Of a stretch of 64,000 bases of DNA, positions 37,666-46,945 are shown one piece after another. Made by a program: the position numbers and the translations under genes. The DNA comes from Mucilaginibacter geliditolerans (GTDB taxonomy: Bacteria > Bacteroidota > Bacteroidia > Sphingobacteriales > Sphingobacteriaceae), in the NCBI RefSeq assembly GCF_014200495.1, contig NZ_JACHBY010000009.1, positions 62,001 to 126,000 of the forward strand, written 5' to 3'. The notes below the pieces were generated by a model, which was not told the DNA's origin, searched no databases, and worked only from the letters and a program-made list of their open reading frames with translations. How positions within the stretch are numbered: the stretch's first letter is position 1; each line of letters begins with the position of its first letter.

Positions 37666-39420
37666 CTAAAGATTCTTCGCTAGCTTCTCCAGCATTTCCT
37701 GCGGTACTTTCTCAAAATCAAGCACCAGGAAACCATCTAAGCAATCAGCAAATTTCGGGTCGATGTTAAAGCAGATGATATTGGCATTAAGCGCTATGTA
37801 TTGCCTTAATAATACCGGCACCTTCATACTCCGGGTTTCCACTTCTGATATCAGGTCGTCGAGGTTCTTAAAACTATCCTCACCTGCCATCAGCACATCA
37901 GTATCGATCTTCGAAAAATCAACCTTGAATTTTTTGCGCGGTTTTACATACTGCGCCATCTCGTGATCGAAGTGATTGCGGTTAATGTAATCCACTATCA
38001 ACGATTTGGAGAATTTAGAGAACGAATTACTGATACTAACCGGCCCTATCAGGTAACGGTAGCGTGGGTTATCTATCAAAAACTTAAATATGCCTTTCCA
38101 TAATAAAAACAGTGGCAATGGCTTTTGCTGATATTCCTTGCGAATAAAGGAACGCCCCAATTCAATGCTCTTTTTAAGCACCGGGATCAGCTGCGCCTTA
38201 ATTTTAAACAGTTCGGCCACATAAAAACCGTTTTTGCCCAGGCTGTAAAATATCTCGTCGCCCAAACCTATACGGTAAGCACCTACGATCAGCTTTGCTT
38301 CAGTATCCCAAATAAACAGGTGGTTGTAGTAAATATCGTACTCATCCAGGTCGACAGCTTTATTAGTACCCTCGCCTATCTCGCGGAAAGTGATCTCCCG
38401 CAAACGACCTATCTCACGTATTATATTAGGTATAACCGAGGTAGGCACAATAAATACCTCGTAATTTTTCTCGTGCCAAACACGGTAGGTATCACGCAAG
38501 GGTTCAACCTCTTTTTCTAAAACATTTGCCGGCATTTCAGCTGCAAAGGCTTCAGGCAGTTTCTTAATTTTAAACAGATTGCGCGGGTTAAAAAGTTTCT
38601 TCTCTTCTTCAAGCCCCGTACCTAAAGCATAGGTGCGTGCCCTTAAAAAATTAAGCAGTTTGGTACTATTGTTATATTCGGGATAATCAGCAACATTAAT
38701 AGGCTTTCCTATGCGCAACTTTATAGTATCGCCTTGTTTATTAAACAATTCAGATGGCAGCTTAGCCGTACGTAATGCCGGGTGGATAATGCTCAGCAAA
38801 TTAAACAGCAAGCCATTATTCCCATGAAAATAAATTGGAACCACCGGTACACGGGCCTTGGCTATGATCTTGCCTACAACCGGGTGCCACAACCTGTCGG
38901 TCACCTGTTGTGTTTCAATTTTAAAGGTTGATACCTCACCCGCCGGGAAAATACCAATCGGCGTACCCTGTGATAACAGTTCCAGTGTATTTTTTAACCC
39001 ACTTATGCTTGATGAATGCTCAATATTTTCAAACGGGTTTACTGCTATAAAGTAATCACTCAGGTTTGGGATCTTTTTAAGCAGAAAGTTAGCCATCAGC
39101 TTGGCATCGGGCCTAACGGTAAGCAGCATCTTTAAAAGCACCATGCCTTCAATACCACCGTAAGGATGGTTGGCAATGGCTATAAACCCACCGGTTTTGG
39201 GTATGTTTCTAAGGTCTCGCGGGTCAAATTCTATCTTAATACCGCAGCCTTCCAAAATAGCATCTATAAATTCAATACCTTGTTTGGGTTGCGCCTGTGC
39301 AAACAGCTCGTTCACCTGGTTTATCTTCATCAGTTCCATCAGGAATGCTGCAAGCCCTGGCATTTTTAATTTATCCAGTTTTGTGGCTTTAGCAAATTCT
39401 TCGGTGGTGATTATTTTCAT
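37666..39420 (-). CDS. OlsF-like bifunctional aminolipid acyltransferase
   Basis: 584 aa in two parts. The N-terminal half (~20-280) is a PlsC/OlsA-like O-acyltransferase, with IAIANHPYGGIEGM for the HX4D/E-type active site and IGIFPAGEVS. The C-terminal half (~300-584) is a GNAT-like N-acyltransferase resembling OlsB (YNHLFIWDTEAKLIVGAYRIGLG, ...YLIGPVSISNSF). OlsF in Serratia and Flavobacterium makes ornithine lipids in one polypeptide; glycine, serine or lysine as head group is also possible in Bacteroidota. It is likely a membrane phospholipid substitute pathway. A -7 box TAAATTTG (39463-39470) lies upstream. Confidence 0.82.
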   Translation of the reverse strand: MKIITTEEFAKATKLDKLKMPGLAAFLMELMKINQVNELFAQAQPKQGIEFIDAILEGCGIKIEFDPRDLRNIPKTGGFIAIANHPYGGIEGMVLLKMLLTVRPDAKLMANFLLKKIPNLSDYFIAVNPFENIEHSSSISGLKNTLELLSQGTPIGIFPAGEVSTFKIETQQVTDRLWHPVVGKIIAKARVPVVPIYFHGNNGLLFNLLSIIHPALRTAKLPSELFNKQGDTIKLRIGKPINVADYPEYNNSTKLLNFLRARTYALGTGLEEEKKLFNPRNLFKIKKLPEAFAAEMPANVLEKEVEPLRDTYRVWHEKNYEVFIVPTSVIPNIIREIGRLREITFREIGEGTNKAVDLDEYDIYYNHLFIWDTEAKLIVGAYRIGLGDEIFYSLGKNGFYVAELFKIKAQLIPVLKKSIELGRSFIRKEYQQKPLPLFLLWKGIFKFLIDNPRYRYLIGPVSISNSFSKFSKSLIVDYINRNHFDHEMAQYVKPRKKFKVDFSKIDTDVLMAGEDSFKNLDDLISEVETRSMKVPVLLRQYIALNANIICFNIDPKFADCLDGFLVLDFEKVPQEMLEKLAKNL

Positions 39421-39462
39421 CTATCGTATTAAAAGATTGTTTTATCTGGCTATAAATATTAC

Positions 39463-39470
39463 CAAATTTA
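39463..39470 (-). promoter_or_regulatory. -7 promoter box (TAAATTTG) of the OlsF-like gene
   Basis: Perfect TAnnTTTG on the minus strand, 42 bases upstream of the ATG. The divergent HhH gene starts 30 bases away on the other strand. Confidence 0.45.
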
Positions 39471-39499
39471 TTTAATTTACCCTTGTATTAAAGTCTTTA

Positions 39500-40369
39500 A
39501 TGAAATCGCACATAAAAAATTACCTGTCTGTCACAAAAAAAGAATGGAACGGAATGGTTGTGCTGGTTATTTTAATTGCATTGGTGTTATTACTCCCCTA
39601 CGCATATCAATTCGTCCGCAAAGATAGCACAAAAATTAACGAAACAGATTTTAACAAGGCGGCAGCCCTGTTAAGCAAAGCTCAATCTGATTCATCTGCA
39701 TACAAAACACCTTCTGATGAAAAGATTGCAAACCCGGTGTTATTCGATTTCAACCCTAATAATTTAACTGCTGCGCAATGGAAACAACTGGGCCTAAGCG
39801 AGCATCAAATTAAGATCATCATAAACTATACCTCAAAAGGCGGCCACTTTTACCGCAATACTGATCTGCAAAAAATATACGGCATTACGCCCGATGATTA
39901 TAAGCGACTGGAACCCTATATCGATATCCCGCAAAAAGACGAATATGCATCAACTAAATTAAAACCCGGTGCAACAGTTGAGGTAAATACTGCCGACTCC
40001 GCCAAACTCACCCAGGTACGGGGCATAGGTCCATCATTTGCCATGCGTATTATCCGTTACCGCGACAGGCTGGGTGGCTTCTATCACAAAGAGCAGTTGC
40101 AGGATGTTTATGGGGTTGATTCGGCAAAATACGCAGAGATCAAGGACCAGTTAACCATTAATCCGGCAGCAGTAACTAAATTAAAGATCAACAGCATTTC
40201 ATTCGAGTCGTTAAGGCAATTCCCGTACCTTACTTATAAACAGGCAAATGCGGTTATACAATACCGCGCGCAGCATGGCAATTATATAGCTGTAAGCGAT
40301 ATGGAAAATATTGCCATTATAACCCCGGAAATTTTGCATAAAATTGAGCCTTATTTAAGTTTTAAATGA
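39500..40369 (+). CDS. Membrane-anchored helix-hairpin-helix protein (ComEA-like)
   Basis: 289 aa. There is a short cytoplasmic N-terminus, one membrane helix (~19-36, MVVLVILIALVLLLPY), then a linker and repeated ComEA-type HhH units (VEVNTADSAKLTQVRGIGPSFAMRIIRYRDRLGGF is the clearest; two more, degraded, before and after). The HhH unit binds DNA non-specifically; ComEA is the DNA receptor in natural transformation. The topology (helix then HhH outside) matches ComEA. It overlaps apt by 4 bases (ATGA). Confidence 0.85.
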   Translation: MKSHIKNYLSVTKKEWNGMVVLVILIALVLLLPYAYQFVRKDSTKINETDFNKAAALLSKAQSDSSAYKTPSDEKIANPVLFDFNPNNLTAAQWKQLGLSEHQIKIIINYTSKGGHFYRNTDLQKIYGITPDDYKRLEPYIDIPQKDEYASTKLKPGATVEVNTADSAKLTQVRGIGPSFAMRIIRYRDRLGGFYHKEQLQDVYGVDSAKYAEIKDQLTINPAAVTKLKINSISFESLRQFPYLTYKQANAVIQYRAQHGNYIAVSDMENIAIITPEILHKIEPYLSFK

Positions 40370-40893
40370 TAGCAGACCAAATTAAAGCGGCTATACGCGA
40401 TATACCGGATTTTCCGAAGCCCGGCATAATATTTAAGGACATCACCCCTATTTTAAAAGACCCGGCCTTATGTCAGGGTATTGTTGATGCCTTTGCCGAA
40501 AAACTGACCGGTACTAAAATAGATGTGATAGCGGGAATTGAAAGTCGCGGGTTTTTATTTGGGTTGATGCTGGCCATAAAGCTGGGTGTACCCTTTGTAC
40601 CTGTGCGCAAAGCTGGAAAGCTTCCCTATGCCATTAAACAAAAAGTATACGAACTGGAATACGGCACAGCTACCATCGAAATGCATACCGATGCTATAGA
40701 ACCCGGTCAGCATGTTTTAATTCATGATGACCTGTTAGCCACCGGCGGCACCGTAACCGCTGCAAGTGAGTTGATCACCGACCTGGGTGGTATTATCTGC
40801 GGCTTTAGCTTTGTTATTGGGTTAGGGTTTTTAAATGGGAAAGAGAAGATTAAGGGTTTGAGTGATAATATTGTGGTGCTGGCAGAGTATTAG
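40366..40893 (+). CDS. apt: Adenine phosphoribosyltransferase
   Basis: 175 aa, full length. It has IPDFPKPGIIFKDITPIL at the start, the flexible-loop region (FVPVRKAGKLP) and the PRPP-binding motif VLIHDDLLATGGT (~126-138). It salvages adenine to AMP with PRPP. The start overlaps the stop of the HhH gene, so the two are coupled; no functional link is known. Confidence 0.97.
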   Translation: MIADQIKAAIRDIPDFPKPGIIFKDITPILKDPALCQGIVDAFAEKLTGTKIDVIAGIESRGFLFGLMLAIKLGVPFVPVRKAGKLPYAIKQKVYELEYGTATIEMHTDAIEPGQHVLIHDDLLATGGTVTAASELITDLGGIICGFSFVIGLGFLNGKEKIKGLSDNIVVLAEY

Positions 40894-40925
40894 AATTGCT
40901 TGGCCATTCTCCCGTACTTCTTCAC

Positions 40926-41580
40926 GCCTCATTGCGAGGAACGAAGACAACCGACCGTAGGGAGCTCATTAATACCATTGAGAACAAACACAATATTAAT
41001 AATCCCCGACTATGCAAGACCGCTTGTACTCGTATTTACTTATCTCGTGGTGTCGCTCATAGCCGCTAAGGCCTATTTCTTTTGTCTTGATACAAAAGAA
41101 ACAAAAAATCAAGACAAAAAGATCCTTCCGCCCACAGGCAAAACACCCAGGCCCGCGCTTTTTGTCGAGCCTTTACACACTTTTTGAAACGCTCCAAGTA
41201 AAATAATTGTTTTTAATGGTATTCATGAGGGCTGCGCCATTTAGGTGAGGCTCCCCGTCAGTAGAACAGCCTCGGGTGAAATCAGGCAAAACGATGGTGG
41301 CCTTGCGCGTGGCAGGGCATAGGAAATTTTTGCAGCGCATGGGCCAGTGTGCGCAATATGGCCGCAAAAAGATTCCAGCCCAGGTTTTGCCGGATTTGCA
41401 GGGCAATGGCCTTGTGCGGCAAAGAAGCATTTCTACTGGACTTGATTTTTTGCTACCTTTTGTATCAAGACAAAAGTAGTAGCCTCCGCGGCAATGAGCG
41501 GCTTCGAGCGACAAGCAAACGCATATGCATAACCGCTCTGTACAGTCGGAGATTGCTTCGTACCTCGCAATGACGCGCGA
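40926..41580. repeat. Composite structured repeat block with two interlocked modules in inverted orientation
   Basis: Bounded by CATTGCGAGGAACGAAG (40930-40946) and its inverse GATTGCTTCGTACCTCGCAATGACG (41551-41575). Inside, a module on the minus strand (41052-41115) has B/B' arms TTTCTTTTG/CAAAAGAAA and A/A' GTCTTGAT/ATCAAGAC. A type 2 hairpin on the plus strand (41253-41437) has outer arms CAGTAGAA/TTCTACTG and inner arms AAATCAGGCAAAAC/GTTTTGCCGGATTT. It is followed by its module (41438-41512). No credible gene is seen in 40894-41603. Confidence 0.85.
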
Positions 41581-41603
41581 TGAAGAAACCGATTAACCAC
41601 CCC

Positions 41604-42173
41604 TTACAAATGCGTATTACTCCTGAACAACTTAATAGCTATCGCCAATAAAATAATACCAAAAGCCTTTCGCAAAATACCCAGACCAGTTTTACCCAAC
41701 AGCTTCTCCAGCCATTGTACATTTTTAAGTACCAGGTAAACAAACATAGTATTCAATACAATACCTATCAAAATATCCTGGGTTTGATATTGTGTTTTTA
41801 GTGACAGTAAAGTTGTCATGGTGCCCGCCCCGGCAATAAGCGGAAAAGCTATGGGGACAATGGATACTGTTTCGGGCATTTCCTCTTTAAAAAGACGGAT
41901 GCCCATTATCATTTCCATCGCTATAATAAAAATAACCAGCGAGCCAGCAATAGCAAATGAAGATACATCGAGGCCGATAACATCCAACAGTTTATCGCCC
42001 ACAAATAAAAAAACAATCATTAATACCAGTACCGCAATACTTGCCTTTTCCGATTGGATATGGCCTACACGCTGGCGCATTTCAATAATCACGGGTATAG
42101 CGCCCAGTATATCAATGATCGCGAAAAGGATCATTGTAACGGAAAGGATTTCTTTGAAAATTAACGGATGCAT
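41604..42173 (-). CDS. MarC-family integral membrane protein
   Basis: 189 aa with six predicted membrane helices and the MarC/UPF0056 sequence features FAIIDILGAIPVI (~16-29), AIAGSLVIFIIAMEMIMGI and IVPIAFPLIAGAGTMTTLLSL. The family's function is not settled; despite the name it is not shown to confer multidrug resistance. It is encoded alone on the minus strand between the repeat block and the amino-acid permease, with which it is not obviously co-transcribed because of a terminator at 42230-42258. Confidence 0.88.
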   Translation of the reverse strand: MHPLIFKEILSVTMILFAIIDILGAIPVIIEMRQRVGHIQSEKASIAVLVLMIVFLFVGDKLLDVIGLDVSSFAIAGSLVIFIIAMEMIMGIRLFKEEMPETVSIVPIAFPLIAGAGTMTTLLSLKTQYQTQDILIGIVLNTMFVYLVLKNVQWLEKLLGKTGLGILRKAFGIILLAIAIKLFRSNTHL

Positions 42174-42229
42174 GGCGTTTTCAATTCAGGTTGTTAAAAT
42201 TGTGTACAAAGATGAGAATAATAAATAAA

Positions 42230-42258
42230 CAAAAAAGGCGCTGATCTCTCAGCGCCTT
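42230..42258 (-). terminator. Terminator after the amino-acid permease
   Basis: AAGGCGCTGA/TCAGCGCCTT pair around TCTC, with a U-run in the minus-strand RNA (AAAAAA on the plus strand at 42231-42236). It is 14 bases past the permease stop. Confidence 0.92.
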
Positions 42259-42271
42259 GTAAATTATTTTC

Positions 42272-43801
42272 TTAAGCCATTGGCGGTTCGGGATCTCTCG
42301 GCAAACTAACTATCCCTTTTCTTATCAGCGAGTGTTTTTTACTGTAGGTAAAGTAAACAACAAAACCAATTGCCATCCATATGATTAAACGCAACCAGTT
42401 AAATTCACCCAAACCAACCATCATCAACAAACAAACTATAGCGCCTAATATAGGCACAAACGGAACCCATGGGGTTCTGAACGGGCGTGGCGTATCAGGA
42501 TCAGATTTTCTGAGGATGATAACACCGATACAAACCAGCATAAAGGCAAATAATGTACCTATACTCGTCATATCGCCAACTATATCGCCCGGCACAAACG
42601 CCGCGAAAAGCCCCACAAATACCAGAAATATAAGGTTTGATTTGTATGGCGTTTTAAATTTAGGGTGTACCGCTGAGAATACAGGTGGCACTAAACCATC
42701 TTTCGACATAGAGAAAAACACCCTTGACTGCCCTAAAAGCATTACCAGTATTACAGATGAAAAACCGAAAAGTATAGCCACTGTAACCAGGATCGACAGC
42801 CAGTGATAACTCTGCATATAAGTATCAATAGTATAAGCTACCGATGCCTCTTTACCCGGGCCTGCAAATTCTTTATAGTTAGCCACACCAGTAAGTACGT
42901 GACCAAATAACACATATAATAAGGTACATATAGCTAATGAAACCAAAATACCTATAGGCATATCCCTTTTAGGGTTCTTTGCTTCCTGCGCAGCGGTTGA
43001 TACAGCATCAAAGCCTATAAAGGCAAAGAAAACCACACCCGCGGCACTAATTATACCCGACCAGCCAAACTTCCCGAAATCATGCGTAAAGAAATCAAAA
43101 AAGCTTTTTTGTCCATGAAACATGGCTACTTCGCCGGTATTTACAGGGATATATGGTGTATGGTTAATAGGTTTCATGTAATTCCAGCCTATAGCTATAA
43201 ACAGCACAACTATAGCAACTTTAACTATTACAATAATTCCATTTAGTGTTGCAGACTCCTGCGTACCGCGTATAAGTACCAATGAAAGTACTACTATAAT
43301 AAATAAGGCCGGGATATTTATGATGCCATGCACACCTTGTAATGATGATTGAAACGGCGAGTGGCAAAGTTGATAAGGTATATCAACTCCAAAATTTTCT
43401 AATAATTTATTCAGGTATTCAGACCACGCTATGGATACAGTGGCGGCCCCAACGGCATATTCAAGCACAAGGTCCCAGCCAATTATCCAGGCTACCATTT
43501 CGCCCATTGTGGCATATGAGTAGGTGTAGGCACTACCTGCTATTGGTATCATAGCGGCAAATTCGGCGTAACATAAACCGGCAAGTCCACAGCCTATAGC
43601 TGCAAGTATAAATGCCAGGGTAACGGCGGGGCCTGAATGGTCAGCAGCGGCGGCGGCGGTACGTACAAATAAGCCGGCTCCAATAATTGCACCTATTCCT
43701 AATGCAACAAGATTACCCGGTCCTAACGTTCGTTTTAGTGTTCCTTCGCCTGTTTCCGCTGCTTCCTTTAATAGTAAATTAAGAGGTTTTTTAAATCGCA
43801 T
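42272..43801 (-). CDS. APC-family amino-acid permease (cationic amino acid transporter-like)
   Basis: 509 aa with 12 or more membrane helices. The start GPGNLVALGIGAIIGAGLFVRTAA carries the APC unwound-helix motif GIGAIIGAG. FIGFDAVSTAAQEAKNPKRDMPIGI is the CAT-type motif. It transports amino acids, most likely basic or neutral, by proton coupling; substrate is not inferable. Its 3' end is a strong terminator and the 5' side has a long AT-rich gap (43802-44033). It stands alone. Confidence 0.9.
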   Translation of the reverse strand: MRFKKPLNLLLKEAAETGEGTLKRTLGPGNLVALGIGAIIGAGLFVRTAAAAADHSGPAVTLAFILAAIGCGLAGLCYAEFAAMIPIAGSAYTYSYATMGEMVAWIIGWDLVLEYAVGAATVSIAWSEYLNKLLENFGVDIPYQLCHSPFQSSLQGVHGIINIPALFIIVVLSLVLIRGTQESATLNGIIVIVKVAIVVLFIAIGWNYMKPINHTPYIPVNTGEVAMFHGQKSFFDFFTHDFGKFGWSGIISAAGVVFFAFIGFDAVSTAAQEAKNPKRDMPIGILVSLAICTLLYVLFGHVLTGVANYKEFAGPGKEASVAYTIDTYMQSYHWLSILVTVAILFGFSSVILVMLLGQSRVFFSMSKDGLVPPVFSAVHPKFKTPYKSNLIFLVFVGLFAAFVPGDIVGDMTSIGTLFAFMLVCIGVIILRKSDPDTPRPFRTPWVPFVPILGAIVCLLMMVGLGEFNWLRLIIWMAIGFVVYFTYSKKHSLIRKGIVSLPRDPEPPMA

Positions 43802-44033
43802 AAACAGTTTTTTATATAAAGTCAGTTAAGAGCCAAACCTAATTAATTTTATTGATAACATAAAGTGGTGTTTTTAACAATCAATTTGCAAATTTTACCC
43901 TAATAATTAATATATTTTTAACCATTTTCGTAATTCTTTATTAAATACTGAACAAAATGAACAAGAATTTGCATTAAAAGAAAATATTGCTTAATTTTAT
44001 TCTTATAAGTTTTAAAACTCAAATCCTATTCCC

Positions 44034-44252
44034 ATGAAAGAGTTATTAATCTTCCGCATTTTCGCGTTATTCCCGCTTATAGGAATTCTAATTCCTGATT
44101 TAGCCGATGGCTTCCACATCTCGTTCTCATCTATACCTGCAGAGCATATCATTGTGGATGTAACCTTATTAATATGTATCGCCGTTTGCTCGGCAGGAAT
44201 AAGGGCCGCTGAAAACTCACTGGCAGAATCCGAGTCTACAGCACTGGCTTAA
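44034..44252 (+). CDS. Small membrane protein, unknown
   Basis: 72 aa with two hydrophobic segments (~4-22, LLIFRIFALFPLIGILIPD; ~40-58, IIVDVTLLICIAVCSAGI) and an acidic, Ser/Ala-rich tail (ENSLAESESTALA). No family recognised. It lies between the amino-acid permease and YceI genes with AT-rich flanks on both sides. The ATG at 44034 is the only sensible start. Confidence 0.5.
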   Translation: MKELLIFRIFALFPLIGILIPDLADGFHISFSSIPAEHIIVDVTLLICIAVCSAGIRAAENSLAESESTALA

Positions 44253-44371
44253 TATTACAACCACAGAATTTTATTTATCAGCTAGAGCCAGCTGATAACC
44301 CTCTATTTTATTGCATTATTTATTTTGACATTGAAATTAGATGTTTAAACAAACAATTTCAATCCTATCGC

Positions 44372-44379
44372 TATCTTTG
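44372..44379 (+). promoter_or_regulatory. -7 promoter box (TATCTTTG) of the YceI gene
   Basis: Perfect TAnnTTTG, 30 bases before the ATG. It gives a leader of about 25 nt. Confidence 0.6.
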
Positions 44380-44409
44380 TCTTAAATATTTAAAAATAAA
44401 TAACCCGCA

Positions 44410-44985
44410 ATGAAAAAAATTATCATTCTTTTAGCCTTTGTAACTATGCAAACGGCTCTATTCGCTCAAGGCACCTGGAAGCTTGACAAAATGCACTCAA
44501 GCCTGAAATTTACCGTAACACACTTATCAGTGTCTGATGTCGACGGTAATTTTAAAGATTTTGATGTTACCATCACCACTACAAAAGCCGATTTCAGTGA
44601 TGCTAAATTCAATCTTACCGCTAACGTAGCATCTATCAATACAGATAATGATATGCGTGATGCCGATCTTAAATCAGAAAAGTTCTTTAACGCAGCTGTT
44701 AACGCAACCCTTACTTTTGTAAGCACAGGTATTACCAAAACAAAACCTAACCACTACAAATTAACCGGTAACCTTACTATTCATGGTGTTACTAAAGTAG
44801 TAACTATGGATCTTTGGTACCGTGGTACTATTGTTAACCCAATGAGTAAAGCTAATGATGCAGGTTTCCAGTTAACAGGCATTGTAAAACGTACCGATTT
44901 TAATTTAGCCGCTTCATATCCTGATGCTATGATCAGCGATGAAATAACTATTAAAGCCGATGGCGAATTTGGCGCAGCTAAATAA
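44410..44985 (+). CDS. YceI-family secreted protein
   Basis: 191 aa. A signal peptide ends at ALFAQG (~19-20). The mature part has the lipocalin-like YceI fold: GTWKLDKMHSSLKFTVTHL, ...FNLTANVASINTDNDMRDADLKSEKFFNA, ...LTGNLTIHGVTK. Family members bind polyisoprenoid or similar hydrophobic ligands; the biological role is uncertain. It is followed by a terminator shared with the convergent DUF2147 gene. Confidence 0.92.
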   Translation: MKKIIILLAFVTMQTALFAQGTWKLDKMHSSLKFTVTHLSVSDVDGNFKDFDVTITTTKADFSDAKFNLTANVASINTDNDMRDADLKSEKFFNAAVNATLTFVSTGITKTKPNHYKLTGNLTIHGVTKVVTMDLWYRGTIVNPMSKANDAGFQLTGIVKRTDFNLAASYPDAMISDEITIKADGEFGAAK

Positions 44986-45003
44986 TAAGCCATTATATAT
45001 AAT

Positions 45004-45041
45004 AAAAACAGCGCTCTTGCTTTTTGCAGGGCGCTGTTTTT
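45004..45041. terminator. Bidirectional terminator between yceI and DUF2147 genes
   Basis: AAAAACAGCGC and GCGCTGTTTTT pair around the CTTGC...GCAGG centre. T-runs flank it on both strands. The DUF2147 stop codon overlaps its right edge (45040-45042). Confidence 0.88.
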
Positions 45042-45513
45042 ATTTAAGTACTGCCAGGTCCTTAGTGCGTGCAAATGTCATGGTGCGGCCTATAAACTTA
45101 AAATGCCAATACCCTTTTAGTTTCAGCGCACCCTGTTTATCAATATAGGCCGATGCGTTCCATTCCCGGCCATGTTTGGCATCGTATATCATACCTTCTT
45201 CCCAGGAGTTGCTTTTAGGCATGTAAACCAGGTTACGCAGCACACTCATGCCCAATATTTTGCGGTTTTGCAGCGCCTTATCCGGGTTATTTTTATCAAC
45301 CCATTCATGCATCAGCTTATCACTGCCGGCATCAAACCAAATTATTTTTGCCTGGTACTCATTATTGATCCTGCAAACCTCTACTATCAGGTTTTTTTCA
45401 TCCGATACCCATCTGCCGCAAATATCATCAGCTGCCGACTGCGCATAGGCCATTGCGTTGATGATCATCAACATAATTACTACCCCGAAACTAAAAGCCA
45501 GCTTATTGTTCAT
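45040..45513 (-). CDS. DUF2147 exported protein
   Basis: 157 aa from the ATG at 45513 (MNNKLAFSFGVVIMLMI...AYAQS); a longer frame (45546) places residues before the signal peptide and is rejected. The mature part has the DUF2147 pattern ICGRWVSDEKNLIVEVCR, KIIWFDAG, GMSVLRNLVY and a final beta region GYWHFKFIGRTMTFAR. It is found widely in Proteobacteria and Bacteroidota with no settled function. It converges on YceI. Confidence 0.88.
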   Translation of the reverse strand: MNNKLAFSFGVVIMLMIINAMAYAQSAADDICGRWVSDEKNLIVEVCRINNEYQAKIIWFDAGSDKLMHEWVDKNNPDKALQNRKILGMSVLRNLVYMPKSNSWEEGMIYDAKHGREWNASAYIDKQGALKLKGYWHFKFIGRTMTFARTKDLAVLK

Positions 45514-45681
45514 ACAGGTAATTTTTCTGTTCGATAACGCTATCACCTTAATGATACATCCCTAAATTACAAAAGTTTTCCGGGGGATTAAAAAGCACAA
45601 TAAAATACTTTGATTTTGTTATTTATTCATATTTTTATCCATCATCAATTGAAAACTATCTCTTTCCTGTTTCTGTAAGCT

Positions 45682-46875
45682 GTGCTATTAAATAATAAAA
45701 ACCAAGGTGTGAAAAGTACTCCGTTAAAAAGCTCTATAATTAAACACCTGTATTTTGACAAAGGGCAATCATGTGCTGAATTAAGCGAAATACTGGATAA
45801 AAGCCTCCCCTCCACAGCAAAAGCTATTAACGAACTGATTGAAGAAGGTTTGGTTATTGAAGATGGTTATGCACGATCAAGCGGTGGGCGAAGGCCGCTT
45901 GTTTATTCCATAAAGGCGGATGCCATGTATATGCTCACCGTAGCTATGGACCAGTTTATTACCCGCATTCAATTGGTTGATCTGCTAAATAAGCCGGCAG
46001 CGGATATGGTCATATTTGAGATGCCGCTCCTGGATAACCCAAATGCGCTAACACAATTATTGGAGCAGATTAACGATTATATTGACAATGTTGGCATCCC
46101 GCGCGATAAATATGCGGGTATAGGCATAGGTATGCCGGGATTTGTTAATGTAAACGATGGCATTAACTACACCTATCTTGATACCGGCGGCCAAAGCCTA
46201 ACCCAGCTGATAACCCTCGAAACCGGCGTAGCCACTTATATTGATAACGACTCAAGCCTTATAGCCTTAGCCGAACAAAGCTTTGGTATAGCCAAAAACC
46301 AAAAAGATGTAATGGTGATAAACCTGGGCTGGGGTATTGGCCTGGGAATGATTGTTAATGATGAAATTTACCGCGGCCATAATGGTTTCGCGGGTGAGTT
46401 TAGTCATATCCCGTTATCTGATGATAATACCCTTTGTGCCTGTGGTAAGCGTGGGTGCCTTGAGGCCGAAGCATCACTGCTGGTAGTTGTGAAAAAAGCC
46501 ATTCAGGGTATAAAAGAAGGCCGGGTATCAAGCCTTAAATATTTTGAGGAGGAACACCCCAAACTGGTGGGCGATGCCATAATGGAAGCAGCCAACAATG
46601 GCGATCAGTTTGCTATTGAACTCCTCACTGACGCCGGTTATAAAATTGGCAAGGCACTGGCCATACTTATACACATCATGAACCCCGCCAGCATAGTTTT
46701 AAGCGGCAGGGGTGCCATTGTAGGCAAATTTTTACTGGCCCCAATACAGCAGGCGCTTAATAAATATTGTATCCCCCGCCTGGCTGCCAGTACCGAGCTG
46801 CTGATATCAGAACTCGGTTTTGATGCCGAGCTGGTGGGCGCCGCCATACTTGTTATGGAAAATCTGACGGCCTGA
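45682..46875 (+). CDS. ROK-family transcriptional regulator (NagC/XylR-like)
   Basis: 397 aa with a GTG start at 45682; a second GTG at 45712 (KSTPLKSS) is the alternative. An N-terminal winged HTH (~15-70; SCAELSEILDKSLPSTAKAINELIEEG) precedes a ROK sugar-kinase-like domain (~85-395). That domain holds GIGIGMPG, INLGWGIGLG and the zinc motif CACGKRGCLEAEAS (~252-265). ROK regulators repress sugar-use genes until the sugar binds. No sugar genes lie beside it, so its target is unknown. Confidence 0.88.
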   Translation: MLLNNKNQGVKSTPLKSSIIKHLYFDKGQSCAELSEILDKSLPSTAKAINELIEEGLVIEDGYARSSGGRRPLVYSIKADAMYMLTVAMDQFITRIQLVDLLNKPAADMVIFEMPLLDNPNALTQLLEQINDYIDNVGIPRDKYAGIGIGMPGFVNVNDGINYTYLDTGGQSLTQLITLETGVATYIDNDSSLIALAEQSFGIAKNQKDVMVINLGWGIGLGMIVNDEIYRGHNGFAGEFSHIPLSDDNTLCACGKRGCLEAEASLLVVVKKAIQGIKEGRVSSLKYFEEEHPKLVGDAIMEAANNGDQFAIELLTDAGYKIGKALAILIHIMNPASIVLSGRGAIVGKFLLAPIQQALNKYCIPRLAASTELLISELGFDAELVGAAILVMENLTA

Positions 46876-46945
46876 TAATAGTGATTAGTTTATATCCAAA
46901 CTTCACTAATCTCTGATCTCCAGCCTCTAATCTCTAAATAAAGAT

